NCBI RefSeq assembly: GCF_026262505.1
Contig: NC_067206.1
Location: 13,078,205-13,142,204 of the forward strand
Length of the DNA stretch: 64,000 nt
Source of the DNA: Trichomonas vaginalis G3
Lineage: Eukaryota; Parabasalia; Trichomonadida; Trichomonadidae
Direction of reading: 5' to 3'
Positions 1 through 8,596 of the stretch are shown one piece after another (position 1 is the stretch's first letter; every line of letters begins with the position of its first letter). Made by a program: the position numbers and the translations under genes. The notes beneath the pieces were generated by a model. It saw only the letters and a program-made list of their open reading frames with translations. It ran no database searches and had not been told where the DNA came from.

Positions 1-2
1 TT

Positions 3-2855
3 ACTTTTGACTTCGAAACATTAGAGACTAAAGAAGAACTTCAACTTTCTGAGTGTGCAACTTTAAACGCTTACTTAAAACCATTTATGGTATCATCAAC
101 TGTTAAAATAAACGATAAAACATTTACGAGGAATTTTTGCTTAACATCAAGTGATTCTTTTATTTCCGACTGGATTGAGTTTTTATTTTCAACCTGTTCA
201 TTAGTTGCTAAATCAAATATTGAACAATATGAAGAATTATTGAAGCCGCAAACGGACCAAACGGCGGGGACTTTGTCTCATACATTAAATGAAAAACAGA
301 AGGAAGCATTTAAAGAGCTTTTAGATGAAGAATTTAATAAAGTGAATATCATTGGTTTTAATTCAGGAAAGTTTGATTTAAATTTAATTCTTCGTGATTT
401 AAATACTGCAAAATGGAAGATAAAATCAATGCTGGGTTCTTCTTCTCAATTTAAGCAAGTCATAGTAAAGAAAACAAACTGTCCATATGAATTGAGATTT
501 ATTGACATCAGAAATTATATAGCGGGTGGAACATTAGACCAATTTACTCAAGATTTCGGAAACAATAAATCACGTGTTAAATCCTTTTTCCCATATCAAT
601 TCATCACATGGGAGAATTACGAAGAAGAATTATATAAAAAGGAACCATTCACGAAAGATTCATTTTATTCAGCATTAACACAAGAAACAATATCCGATTC
701 AGATTATCAAATATATCTCAATGATGCTAAAAATTTTGAGAATAGATTAGAATATTTTATTCATTATTGTAATAAAGATGTTGAAATTATGATTGACCCA
801 ATTGATAAAATTATTGAAGAAACATTTGTTTATAAAATTGACATGCTTCATAATCTTTCATTATCATCTAATGCATCAATGATTCGTTACGCTTTAGCAT
901 ATAAAGACTTTAATCCTAATGAAAAATATCCAGAAGAAGAAAATGTGGAATCAAGTTTTGAATTAACGAAAAAGTATTGGAAATATAAAATTGAATCATA
1001 TAAGAAACAAGATGAAAAAGCAGAAAGAGATACCAAAAATAATGTTTCAATGGATGATTTTCAATACTATCACGATTTAATCCTTTCATCTAAATGCAAA
1101 ATGTGTGGTAAAGCGTTTACATATGCAAATAAACCAACATTAGATAGAATCGATAATGAAAAACCACATACCAAAGAAAATTGTCAGTTAATGTGTTGTT
1201 ATTGTAATGTTATTAAATCAAATAAAGATGAAGAAGTTCAACGTTTAAGAATCAATTTAAGAAATTATGCATTAAAAAATAATTTACCAATGACTTTAGA
1301 TTCAGTTGAAGCTTATCACATCCTCCGTAATGGAATTACTGGTGGTTTATCAAATGTTCAACATAGAGTAAATCTTAAAGGAATCACACACATTAATAAA
1401 CTTTCATATAATCCAGAAACCAAAACTGTATCAAATGAGGACACCACCAACATTATGACTCATTTCGTTGGTGTTGATTTCAATTCATTATATCCTTCAT
1501 CATTTTCATCTAATCCTCATGATTTCATTCAATATACTGACCATAAAATGTATATGCCGGGAAGATTGAATGGTGTTATCATTTGTGATACAGCAACAAA
1601 GAAAGCAAAAGCACTGGGAATAATTAAGAAGAAAAATACTTTATTCGTTGCTGAAGTAAAGGGTCACATTGATGAAAAATACATTAATGATTACATAAAC
1701 TTTTTACCGATAATAAGAAACTTAGATATTATCACAGATGAAAAAACAATTGGCAGTTTTATGTATAATTACATGAAATCAAACAATCTACCAGTTGACC
1801 AGAAACAGAGGAAATTAACTCAATTAGCATCAACACACAATCAATATCAACCATTTTCTTCTTATTATCTTTGGTATCTAATAGACAGATTTCATTTTAT
1901 CATCGATGATATTCAATCAATTTTAACATTTACGAAAAATACTTGTTTTAATGAATTTGCGAACAAATTTATGAACGAAAGACAAAAGGCTGAATTAGAA
2001 GGAAATAAAGGAAAAAGTTTATTTTGCAAAATTTCACTTAATGGATCATATGGTTACGATGCAATGAATACACAAAATTACGCAAAGACTAAAATAATGA
2101 ATGCACAGAAGGCACGCGTTGCATGTATGTCAAATAAGTTTAAAAACATAAGAGAAATAGGTGAAGATACATATCAAGTGATGCTCAAAGATAGATTTTA
2201 TAGATGCGAAACATGTTTACAAGAGGCATTCTTCACTTTAGATAATGCTAAATACTGGTATTTAGTTTTCATTTATGATTTTATGTATAAATGCTTGGAT
2301 GTTAATCGTTTTCATTTCATTGAAGGTGATACTGATTCATCTTATTGGGCAATCGCTGGCGACCCAAATCTTCCTAACACTCAAGCATTTCAAGCAATTG
2401 TTACTGATAAACAATTTTATGATAAAAACATTTTCAAATTCGCACCATTTGATTTCTTTTGTTTTGATGAGAAATTTAAACCTAAATTAAAGAATAAAGC
2501 TGAAGAAAAAGCACATGAGAAGAAGTTATTGGGTTTAGCAATTGAGAAACAAGGTGATAACATGGTTGCTTTATGCCCTAAGTGTTATACATCATTCAAC
2601 GGTTCAATTGATGGAAGTGATTTTAAAAAGATTGCACAAAAAATGAAAGGTGTTAGTTTAAGACAAAATAAACAATTAACACCTAAAAATTATTTGGATA
2701 TAATAAATGATAAAGTCATTTTCGATGGTCAAAATATTAATTTACAACTTAAAAATGGGTCAATGACTCGCTTAACAATTGGTAAGACTGCATTAACAGG
2801 AGCACACACTAAAGCTGTATGTTGTGAAAATGGATGTTGTATGCCATTTATTTAA
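3..2855 (+). CDS. polB: E1 protein-primed family-B DNA polymerase (5' end outside window)
   Basis: This is the replicative DNA polymerase of the element, of the protein-primed type B (DNA_pol_B_2) class. The reading frame is open to the left edge, so the first ATG at 87 is not the true start: the exonuclease I motif TFDFETLE is encoded at bases 3-26. Exo II (GFNSGKFDLN) lies near residue 95 counted from base 87, and Exo III (YCNKDVEIM) near 230. An HNH-like zinc segment (CKMCG, LDRIDN, CCYCN) is embedded at about residues 335-385. Polymerase motifs follow: A (VDFNSLYPS, about 470), B (KISLNGSYGY, about 650) and C (EGDTDSSYW, about 750). A cysteine-rich tail (CPKCY, CCENGCC) closes the protein. 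It looks whole within the window. The next gene follows after 122 bases on the same strand. Confidence 0.93.
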   Translation, partial: TFDFETLETKEELQLSECATLNAYLKPFMVSSTVKINDKTFTRNFCLTSSDSFISDWIEFLFSTCSLVAKSNIEQYEELLKPQTDQTAGTLSHTLNEKQKEAFKELLDEEFNKVNIIGFNSGKFDLNLILRDLNTAKWKIKSMLGSSSQFKQVIVKKTNCPYELRFIDIRNYIAGGTLDQFTQDFGNNKSRVKSFFPYQFITWENYEEELYKKEPFTKDSFYSALTQETISDSDYQIYLNDAKNFENRLEYFIHYCNKDVEIMIDPIDKIIEETFVYKIDMLHNLSLSSNASMIRYALAYKDFNPNEKYPEEENVESSFELTKKYWKYKIESYKKQDEKAERDTKNNVSMDDFQYYHDLILSSKCKMCGKAFTYANKPTLDRIDNEKPHTKENCQLMCCYCNVIKSNKDEEVQRLRINLRNYALKNNLPMTLDSVEAYHILRNGITGGLSNVQHRVNLKGITHINKLSYNPETKTVSNEDTTNIMTHFVGVDFNSLYPSSFSSNPHDFIQYTDHKMYMPGRLNGVIICDTATKKAKALGIIKKKNTLFVAEVKGHIDEKYINDYINFLPIIRNLDIITDEKTIGSFMYNYMKSNNLPVDQKQRKLTQLASTHNQYQPFSSYYLWYLIDRFHFIIDDIQSILTFTKNTCFNEFANKFMNERQKAELEGNKGKSLFCKISLNGSYGYDAMNTQNYAKTKIMNAQKARVACMSNKFKNIREIGEDTYQVMLKDRFYRCETCLQEAFFTLDNAKYWYLVFIYDFMYKCLDVNRFHFIEGDTDSSYWAIAGDPNLPNTQAFQAIVTDKQFYDKNIFKFAPFDFFCFDEKFKPKLKNKAEEKAHEKKLLGLAIEKQGDNMVALCPKCYTSFNGSIDGSDFKKIAQKMKGVSLRQNKQLTPKNYLDIINDKVIFDGQNINLQLKNGSMTRLTIGKTALTGAHTKAVCCENGCCMPFI

Positions 2856-2977
2856 TACAATTTAAATTTTATTTTTAATGAAATGCCACAGAAGAGACAA
2901 AAGGAATCATTAATGGTTTTGATACTATGATTCAAAGAGGTGGGCACCCTTAAAACATTTATTTTATTTTTATATAA

Positions 2978-3559
2978 ATGGATAACACAGATTTAAAAAT
3001 TTTAATTGATGATTTAGTATTTAATCAAAATTTTCTTAATTATTATGAATTAAAATCATATCTCCAAAAATATAATAAAAATATAACGGGTGATGATATG
3101 GAATATTATTATCCATATTATAAAAATGAAATTTTGAAATATCATGATAGAATAATTTCTGAAATTAAAGACAAAATTAAAAATAATGAATATACAAAGG
3201 GAAAAACTAAATCACAACTTAAACAGTTGAAAGATTTCAAAAATAAAGTATTAACAGAAGAAGATATTGATGAATTATATAAATTATATAATCCTGAGCC
3301 GCAAACGCCAAAGGAACAAAAACAAAAGAAGAAAAAGCCGAAAACAACACCAAAAGAGAAAGTAGCAAATGTTCAACAGCCAAAGGTGCAAAACACCGAG
3401 GTCCTTCAGCTCATAAATGAAGCACAAGCTTTAATTTATGATTCATTAGTTAAACCATATTCAGCCCGACTTTTAAATGAAGATCAACTTTTGGAATTCA
3501 TCCTTCAACATAAACTCGAAGCGAAGTATAAATCAAACCTTTATATACAGTATATTTAA
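2978..3559 (+). CDS. E1 unknown basic protein, 193 aa
   Basis: Not recognised. The protein starts with an acidic and Tyr-rich helical region, and its middle (about residues 105-130) is a Lys/Pro-rich low-complexity linker (KEQKQKKKKPKTTPKEK). The C-terminal half is helical. The start follows a T-rich then AT-rich leader (tttttatataa) typical of genes in this element. It lies between polymerase and integrase on the same strand, so a role in replication or integration is possible but not shown. No counterpart was seen in E2 or E3. Confidence 0.6.
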   Translation: MDNTDLKILIDDLVFNQNFLNYYELKSYLQKYNKNITGDDMEYYYPYYKNEILKYHDRIISEIKDKIKNNEYTKGKTKSQLKQLKDFKNKVLTEEDIDELYKLYNPEPQTPKEQKQKKKKPKTTPKEKVANVQQPKVQNTEVLQLINEAQALIYDSLVKPYSARLLNEDQLLEFILQHKLEAKYKSNLYIQYI

Positions 3560-3564
3560 AACAA

Positions 3565-4533
3565 ATGAATAGAATACATCCAGAATTAATGAAGGGAGGA
3601 ATGAAATCCAAATCAAAGCAGATAAAATTAAACCACTTGCAACACCAAAACCTCCTTCAGTTAATCCTTCATCATTCACTTTATTATATCCATTTCAAAC
3701 ATTAAAGAAGCAAAAGATTTTAAAAAAGGATTTCAAGATATTAAATAAACCAATTGACCCGAAAATTCAACCATTAAAAGAAAAATTTAGTCGCCCTTCA
3801 TTTGCTCCATATCCATATTCATACGAAATCGATCATCTGGAATATTCAAAAGGAAATATTACTTATTTATTTGCCATTAACATTAACACTAGATATTTAT
3901 ATTGCATTCCGGTGAAAGGGAAAACAGAACAGGAAACAAGAAGAGCTATTCAATACTTACTAGATCATGAAAGAGTAGATAATATCAGGGGTGATGGTGA
4001 TAAAGGATTTCAGGCGGCTATGACTCATTATTTCCCACAAATTAATTTTTACTTTTCATCCTCTCCATATACGTTTCATAATAAAATAGTTGATGCGGTA
4101 ATGAGAACTCTTAGAGATGCGTTAGGGGTTAACGGTCAGATATACTGGGATGGAAATCATGACTCCATCATACAGCAGTTAGTATATTATTACAATAATA
4201 CATGGCATAGAACTATTAACATGAAACCGGTGGAAATGAAAAATGATATTTCAAAAGAATGGGAATATATTAGAAAGCAAATGGAAAGGTTGAATGATGT
4301 TAAACGTGAACAAATTAATTCGGGGCTCATGAATTTTAAACAAGGGGATAAAGTTTTGATTCATCTCGATTATGGAAAAACTAATAAATCAATGACAAAA
4401 AGAGAAGCGAAGATTTGACACAATAGCTGAATTTGTTAGATATATTAACGGCAATGCATTAGTTGAGGTTAACAAGAAATTAATAGAAATTCCGATTTAT
4501 TTTATTACTCCATTATATTTAAATAATATTTAA
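3565..4533 (+). pseudogene. E1 rve-type integrase, broken
   Basis: This is the remains of the retroviral-type (DDE) integrase that Polintons use to insert into host DNA. Recognisable parts are the first acidic strand (EIDHLEYSKGN...YLFAININTRYLY, about 3,825-3,900), a second acidic motif (IRGDGDKGF, about 3,985), the helix with YYNNTWHRTINMKPVEM (about 4,185-4,250), and a C-terminal SH3-like stretch (FKQGDKVLIHLDYGK). This is the usual D...D...helix order of Polinton integrases. It is only distantly related to the integrase of E2 and E3. It is broken with a few breaks. Confidence 0.75.
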
Positions 4534-4553
4534 ATTTTTTTAATTCGTAAGAA

Positions 4554-4817
4554 ATGAGTGATAACAAAGCAGCCAAGAGTCCAGACAATGAATATAAAAA
4601 GAAACTAAACAGAATTAAATCAAAAATATGCTATTACAAAAAGAAGCCACAATGCGGTGGGGTTGAAAACGATAAAGAAATAATCGAAAAATTAGAAACT
4701 TACCGTTCAATCCTTAAACTAGGTGAAGCAAAAATAAAAGAATTTAATAGAATAAATAAATTGATTGGAAGAGATGAATTTAATAAAGATGAATTTTTAA
4801 ACTCAATCCAAATTTAA
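4554..4817 (+). CDS. E1 small Lys-rich protein, 87 aa
   Basis: Not recognised. The predicted protein is highly charged, Lys/Glu-rich and probably all helical, with a possible coiled coil around residues 40-75 (KEIIEKLETYRSILKLGEAKIKEF). The start codon lies shortly after a T-tract and AATTCGTAAGA. It converges with a small minus-strand reading frame whose stop overlaps its own stop codon. Similar short helical proteins are common in Polintons, but no function can be assigned. Confidence 0.5.
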   Translation: MSDNKAAKSPDNEYKKKLNRIKSKICYYKKKPQCGGVENDKEIIEKLETYRSILKLGEAKIKEFNRINKLIGRDEFNKDEFLNSIQI

Positions 4818-4978
4818 TTTTTATTCCTCTTCGACAACATCTCTCTTTCCATCATTACTGCATAACCGCATTTTCTCAGTTTTAGTGGTTTGTTATTTTT
4901 AACATGTTCTTGCATCATTTTTATCATTTCCTCCCTTGTTATGATTCGTGGTAAATTTTGAGCTTGTGGGGTATTCAT
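4814..4978 (-). CDS. E1 small protein, 54 aa
   Basis: This short reading frame encodes a basic helical peptide (begins MNTPQAQNLPRIITREEM, ends LSKRNKN). It has a typical local start context, with a T-tract and TATATAAATG on the minus strand. Its stop overlaps that of the convergent 87-residue gene. The coding look rests on an uninterrupted frame with an element-style promoter. No family is recognised, so it is offered as plausible only. Confidence 0.4.
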   Translation of the reverse strand: MNTPQAQNLPRIITREEMIKMMQEHVKNNKPLKLRKCGYAVMMEREMLSKRNKN

Positions 4979-5023
4979 TTATATAAAAATAAAAATTTGT
5001 TATCAGTTATTTTATCGTTAAGT

Positions 5024-5051
5024 GACTCAAAGAGTCCGGAGACAAAGTCTC
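5024..5051. repeat. Double hairpin with AAA loops
   Basis: There are two adjacent perfect hairpins: GACTC-AAA-GAGTC (5024-5036), then CG, then GAGAC-AAA-GTCTC (5039-5051). Both have 5-bp stems and 3-base loops, and both are GC-richer than their surroundings. Related pairs occur at 7,694-7,725 and 7,817-7,841. Confidence 0.75.
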
Positions 5052-5080
5052 ATGGTTTTTAGGTTCATCTTTAGTTAATT

Positions 5081-5150
5081 ATTTTTGAATAACTGAAGGT
5101 GTCACTATGTCACCATGTGTCACTCGGTTATTTAACTTCTCTGAAAAAAT
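5081..5150 (+). repeat. 70-bp direct repeat, copy 1
   Basis: Nearly identical to 6091-6160. It contains three GTCAC words (GTCACTATGTCACCATGTGTCAC) and ends in CTCTGAAAAAAT. The two copies are exactly 1,010 bases apart and flank a divergent two-gene block. Confidence 0.85.
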
Positions 5151-5163
5151 AAACTTAGAAAAA

Positions 5164-5508
5164 TTATTTCTTTCTATATTTGCCATTCTGAACTTCGAAA
5201 AGATGTTTTATACCAGCATAGAATTTTTCTCTAGAGCTTGGTCTTATATTGTTTTCATGACAATATTTTCTATATTCTTCATATAAAACCTTTTTTTCAT
5301 ACATTTCATAAGGACAATCTAACCAGAATAGCGCATATCCAGTTTCGTTATCTAGGTCTCTATATGTTTCTTCTGTTTGTAGAATTTCGCTTTCTCTATT
5401 TAGTTCTATGTCTATATATTGTGGCTTAAAAAGATGTGGGCAAGAAGGGTCTGGCGCTATGTAAAAAGTTAATTTTTCTGTCATCTTTTCTGTCATCTTT
5501 TCTGTCAT
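5164..5508 (-). CDS. E1 stand-alone D5-primase-helicase C-terminal-domain protein, 114 aa
   Basis: The C-terminal half (from about residue 60: ALFWLDCPYEMYEKK, LYEEYRKYCHENNI, SSREKFYAGIKHLFEVQNGKY) matches in pattern the C-terminal winged-helix region of the D5-type helicase in E3 (LYDEYKQYCQEYG, SKRTFLANVKNLLDIQNGVY). That domain binds DNA at the end of poxvirus D5-type primase-helicases, so this looks like a free-standing version without the ATPase. The N-terminus has a tandem MTEK repeat. The gene is divergent from the 157-residue gene, with a promoter TCTATCGGATAGAAA shared with the gene starting at 56,705. The closest relative in the window is 56,755-56,973. Confidence 0.6.
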   Translation of the reverse strand: MTEKMTEKMTEKLTFYIAPDPSCPHLFKPQYIDIELNRESEILQTEETYRDLDNETGYALFWLDCPYEMYEKKVLYEEYRKYCHENNIRPSSREKFYAGIKHLFEVQNGKYRKK

Positions 5509-5608
5509 CTTTTCTATCGGATAGAAATATATTTTTTGAAAAAATTAGATTAGATTAGATTAGATTTTTTTAAATTATTTTGAAAAATAATTTAATATTT
5601 TTATTTTA
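5509..5608. promoter_or_regulatory. Divergent promoter region with TTAGA repeats
   Basis: This is the 100-bp region between divergent start codons. It holds the near-palindrome TCTATCGGATAGA next to the minus-strand ATG, and four to five tandem TTAGA/ATTAG units (about 5,544-5,563). The plus-strand gene is preceded by a TTTTTATTTTA tract, the usual start context in this element. Confidence 0.5.
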
Positions 5609-6082
5609 ATGAAACACATGCAAGATTGCAAGTTCTTTTCATACAATGCTCTCGCTACTGCCATCAAGAATGAGTTCAATAATGCTTCAAATGTTAATGT
5701 TATCTTTAACAAGAAGTTTGTGAAAGAATCTAAGTTTGGTCAGTATATCAAACCATTAGCTATCGTCATTGACCGCAAACGTTATACTTCACAAGAATTA
5801 GCAGTAGTTTTGAAACAAAAGGGTTTCTTCGTGAATGTCAAAGATACTCATTATACTGTCATAAAGAACTCTAATATTGACTTCTTCAGTATTACTATGA
5901 ATCTTTCCGAACAGAAAGAATATAAGAAAGGTGAAACAAATGTGAAATATTATCCTTCATCTCTGAAGACAATAACGAACAAAGATGTTATACAGAAATT
6001 CTTACCAAAGGTTGAAGAAGCTTCTATTGACATTGACGAAGGAAGTGAAATGGTTGAAGAAATAGACTCTGAAGATTTATAA
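5609..6082 (+). CDS. E1 unknown protein, 157 aa
   Basis: Not recognised. It is a mixed alpha/beta protein with a basic first half (FNKKFVKESKFGQYIKPLAIVIDRKRY) and an acidic tail (EEASIDIDEGSEMVEEIDSEDL), an arrangement often seen in small DNA-binding or scaffold proteins. It is paired divergently with the D5-C-terminal-like gene, and the pair is bracketed by 70-bp direct repeats, so the two may travel together. No counterpart was seen in E2 or E3. Confidence 0.6.
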   Translation: MKHMQDCKFFSYNALATAIKNEFNNASNVNVIFNKKFVKESKFGQYIKPLAIVIDRKRYTSQELAVVLKQKGFFVNVKDTHYTVIKNSNIDFFSITMNLSEQKEYKKGETNVKYYPSSLKTITNKDVIQKFLPKVEEASIDIDEGSEMVEEIDSEDL

Positions 6083-6090
6083 GAAAATTT

Positions 6091-6160
6091 ATTTTTGAAG
6101 AACTGAGGGTGTCACTATGTCACCATGTGTCACTCGGTTATTTAACTTCTCTGAAAAAAT
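6091..6160 (+). repeat. 70-bp direct repeat, copy 2
   Basis: This is the second copy of 5081-5150, with only a few differences (for example GAACTGAGGG for TAACTGAAGG). Downstream, 6,161-6,282 is A/T-rich with no reading frame seen. Confidence 0.85.
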
Positions 6161-6282
6161 GAGACAACAGGACATTTTGACAACACAGCAGGATTAATGA
6201 GGAAGGCACTTATGAAGCATTATTGAATAACTGGGAAATAAATTTACGTCAAATATGTAATTTATAATATCTTATGTCGACA

Positions 6283-6354
6283 GGCTACGTAGCACAGTGG
6301 TCTAAGGTGGTGTTATGGGGGGTCAGGGTCTGTGGTTCGAACCGCGACAGCGCC
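6283..6354 (+). other. tRNA-like sequence with A and B boxes
   Basis: TAGCACAGTGG at about 6,290-6,300 fits the RNA polymerase III A box, and GGTTCGAACC at about 6,334-6,343 fits the B box at tRNA-like spacing. A T-run follows soon after. The acceptor, anticodon and T arms do not pair properly, so a working tRNA is unlikely. It may be a tRNA relic or a pol III promoter of a tRNA-derived repeat. Confidence 0.35.
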
Positions 6355-6434
6355 GTATTTTCTGATTTTCTTTGTTTGTCTTGTTTGTCGTGAATAAAAA
6401 GTGTCACAAAGGTGCTCTATCTTCCACGGCTCTA

Positions 6435-6499
6435 TCTTCCACGGGAATAAATAAAAAATTTACTTTATTTCTTCTTTATTTCTTTGTTCCCGTGGAAGA
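6435..6499. repeat. 13-bp perfect inverted repeat
   Basis: TCTTCCACGGGAA (6435-6447) and its exact complement TTCCCGTGGAAGA (6487-6499) bound a 39-base A/T-rich loop whose ends also pair (TAAATAAA with TTTATTT). TATCTTCCACGG is also repeated just upstream at about 6,418. The rest of 6,500-6,652 holds no reading frame; at 6,605-6,645 it holds one copy of the GGTAGA/TCTACC palindromic array. Confidence 0.7.
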
Positions 6500-6652
6500 A
6501 GGGTTTTGCTGTTTTTTTCTCAGCTGAAATCAATGATTTTTTCATTTTTGGAATCCTTAGCGAATGAGGAATCTTTTCTCTCGTGGAAGCTTTGACCAAA
6601 AATAAATTTAGGGTAGATGGTTAGATCTACCCTCATTTCTACCCCAGTTATT

Positions 6653-7579
6653 TTATAAACGTTTTACATGGTAAACGTTATGAATTCGTGAGACTCTAAA
6701 CAATTTCGTAGCTTCTATTAATGTTTTAACAATGCCGAAGGTTTCTTTATACTTCTTCTTGACGTCAGATAAAAGGAAATCTTCTGCTGTTGGATAGTTT
6801 TTATTAAGAAATGTTAACATATCCATTTTATCTTCTGCTGGCTTTTCTGTTTCTTTCTTTAAGTCTGCATAGTCGTTTCGCATTCTTTCTATCTCTTTGA
6901 CTGAGTAGTTATATTTTCTTATTGACGCTTTACATTTTGAACATTGCGGCATCGTTTTTGCGTTATACATTGAAACATTACCAGCTAAAATAACTAAAGC
7001 GTCAATTGCTCTCTTCATCTCAAACATAGTGGGTCTTATCTGTTCATTCCATACTTTACCTCTTCTATCTTTATCTCTTATCTGCCATACACATTTTGCA
7101 ACTAATGAAACAAAGTTATCGTATGTCTTAAATTCTTCGGATTTGTAAAGGTCAGAAATATTTTTATAAACCATGTCGCAATCTTTGTCCATAACTTTAT
7201 GGTTGCAATGAAAACCAAGGAATTCATAATTTACTTTACGTATGAATTTCTTAATTTCTACTGAGTCAGTTGGTTTCACTTCTATTTCATCGAATTCAGG
7301 AATAGTTAGTTTTTGCTGCTGAATTTCAGGCAATTTGGGTAAATGGTCAATAATGTCCTGCATTTCATAAAGATACTGTTCATTTGTTTCATCTTTCGCA
7401 CTACAGTCTAAATTACTTGTTAAAAGTTCTTGCTTTATCTTCTGGATTTCTGTTTCAAAAGTATATGAAGAAGGAATGAAGCTTTTCATCTCTACCAACA
7501 TTGACGTAGGATTCATGACTAGCGAGTTTGGTGCTGTAGTTGTGGCTTGAATAGTTGTTGTGCCGATTGTTGAAATCAT
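6653..7579 (-). CDS. Accessory family A: unknown CxxC protein, 308 aa (E1 copy)
   Basis: Not recognised by family. Three copies sit in the window (here, 29,734-30,648 and 51,342-52,220), always next to a KilA-N gene. Shared features are an N-terminal Ser/Thr-rich lead, an acidic helical region with EFDEIEV at about residue 105, an H/C cluster (GFHCNHKVMDKDCDM), a CSKCK pair at about 215, a coiled coil (KEIERMRNDYADLKKE) and a conserved C-terminus (YHVKRL). The cysteine/histidine pairs suggest zinc binding. Long stretches match the E2 and E3 copies almost exactly, unlike E1 core genes. It looks whole. Confidence 0.65.
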   Translation of the reverse strand: MISTIGTTTIQATTTAPNSLVMNPTSMLVEMKSFIPSSYTFETEIQKIKQELLTSNLDCSAKDETNEQYLYEMQDIIDHLPKLPEIQQQKLTIPEFDEIEVKPTDSVEIKKFIRKVNYEFLGFHCNHKVMDKDCDMVYKNISDLYKSEEFKTYDNFVSLVAKCVWQIRDKDRRGKVWNEQIRPTMFEMKRAIDALVILAGNVSMYNAKTMPQCSKCKASIRKYNYSVKEIERMRNDYADLKKETEKPAEDKMDMLTFLNKNYPTAEDFLLSDVKKKYKETFGIVKTLIEATKLFRVSRIHNVYHVKRL

Positions 7580-7851
7580 ATCTTTTATACAAAATAAATA
7601 AATAAAAATAATTTTAAAACTAATTTTATTTTTTCTATCTTAAGGAAATTCATGAAAATTCATGAGAAAGCTAAAGCAATCTGAGCCGCTAACGGACTCT
7701 TTGAGTCCTGAAGGTCTTTCAGACCGAAGCGGTGAGGTTAGAAATGAGGTTAGAAATGAGGGTAGATCTAACCATCTACCCTAAAAATTATTTTTGGTCG
7801 TTTATGATAAAAATAAGCCGCTAGCGGCAAGGGCGAAGCCCATGAGTTCAT
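7580..7851. other. E1 intergenic spacer: boundary box, double hairpins, word array
   Basis: There is no gene here. On the minus strand it reads toward the 308-residue gene. Contents are the boundary box TTCTATCTTAAGGAAATTC (about 7,632-7,650), a double hairpin GGACTC-TTT-GAGTCC plus GGTCT-TTC-AGACC (7694-7725), a palindromic array of GGTTAG/GGTAG words (about 7,735-7,797) ending in ATTATTTTTGG, and a second hairpin pair GCCGCTAGCGGC plus GGGC-GAA-GCCC (7817-7841). Confidence 0.7.
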
Positions 7852-8535
7852 TTACTCACAATATTTTTGTACAAAACGACCCCAAACTTTTAACTTCTTT
7901 TCTGCAGCTTCAAATGCTATCTTAGCGAGTTCATATTCTCTAAATTCTCTCTTTAAATCTTCTTGTTCCCATTGGTCTAGTTCGTATGAAGAATCTCTAT
8001 AACCATAACATATCTCACGTTCATGTTCTAATTGTTTTTCGCACATTTTTCCAACTTCTTCTTCAAACAAAGGTTTAGCATTCTCTACTGTATCTTCAAG
8101 TTCTTCTTCATCTAATGTCTCATGAACTTTCTTGTCTATGGAGTCCATAATATCTTTGACATAAAATGCATACTTTACAGAGCACCATTCAGCAACAAAA
8201 TGAACGAGGTTAGGATGTATGTAAATACCTTTGAATTCATTCATGACACCCTTTGTAAGCTCATAAAATGCTTGTTTTGAGGTCGAGCCACTTTTGGCTC
8301 CACCGTATTCGTTCATCCAAAACTCAAGAATTTCCTGCATTTTAGTACTATTGAGAAATCTGTTTAAATGGTTTAACCTTCCCGCTTCTCTTGCCATCTT
8401 TGTTGCATTAATGTAACCATCCTTGTCTCTACGTAAGACTTCAATACCATTATAAGTGCCTTTTGTGAATGTTTCGCCATTAGATTTGTTCGTGAATGTT
8501 TTTGCTTCGACTGACATTTCTGTTCTTACATACAA
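7852..8535 (-). CDS. KilA-N domain protein, 227 aa (E1 copy)
   Basis: This is a DNA-binding protein of the KilA-N family common in large DNA viruses and phages. The N-terminus carries the typical strand pattern GIEVLRRDKDGYINATKMAR, and the central part carries the family's IYIHPNLVHFVAEWCSVKYAFYVKDIMDSI segment (about residues 118-148). A charged coiled coil forms the C-terminus and ends VQKYCE. The copies at 31,004-31,665 and 50,343-51,005 share both ends but have a different middle (here GGAKSGSTSKQAF, there a segment with EEYTNPRKTAG). The start is preceded by TATGTAAGAACAGAAATG, shared by other accessory genes. It looks whole. Confidence 0.85.
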   Translation of the reverse strand: MYVRTEMSVEAKTFTNKSNGETFTKGTYNGIEVLRRDKDGYINATKMAREAGRLNHLNRFLNSTKMQEILEFWMNEYGGAKSGSTSKQAFYELTKGVMNEFKGIYIHPNLVHFVAEWCSVKYAFYVKDIMDSIDKKVHETLDEEELEDTVENAKPLFEEEVGKMCEKQLEHEREICYGYRDSSYELDQWEQEDLKREFREYELAKIAFEAAEKKLKVWGRFVQKYCE

Positions 8536-8596
8536 AATAAAAAAATAAATAAAAATAATTTTAAAACTAATGAAATTAATTATTTTTGGACTGAAT

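Noticed and set aside
3565-4533. LTR retrotransposon, because of the rve integrase
   Set aside because: No reverse transcriptase, protease, gag or LTRs; integrase sits beside PolB, ATPase and capsid genes, as in Polintons.
5544-5563. TTAGA tandem units as a telomere
   Set aside because: Only four to five units, internal, inside a divergent promoter region.
6283-6354. Functional tRNA gene
   Set aside because: A and B boxes are good, but acceptor and anticodon arms do not pair; kept only as tRNA-like.
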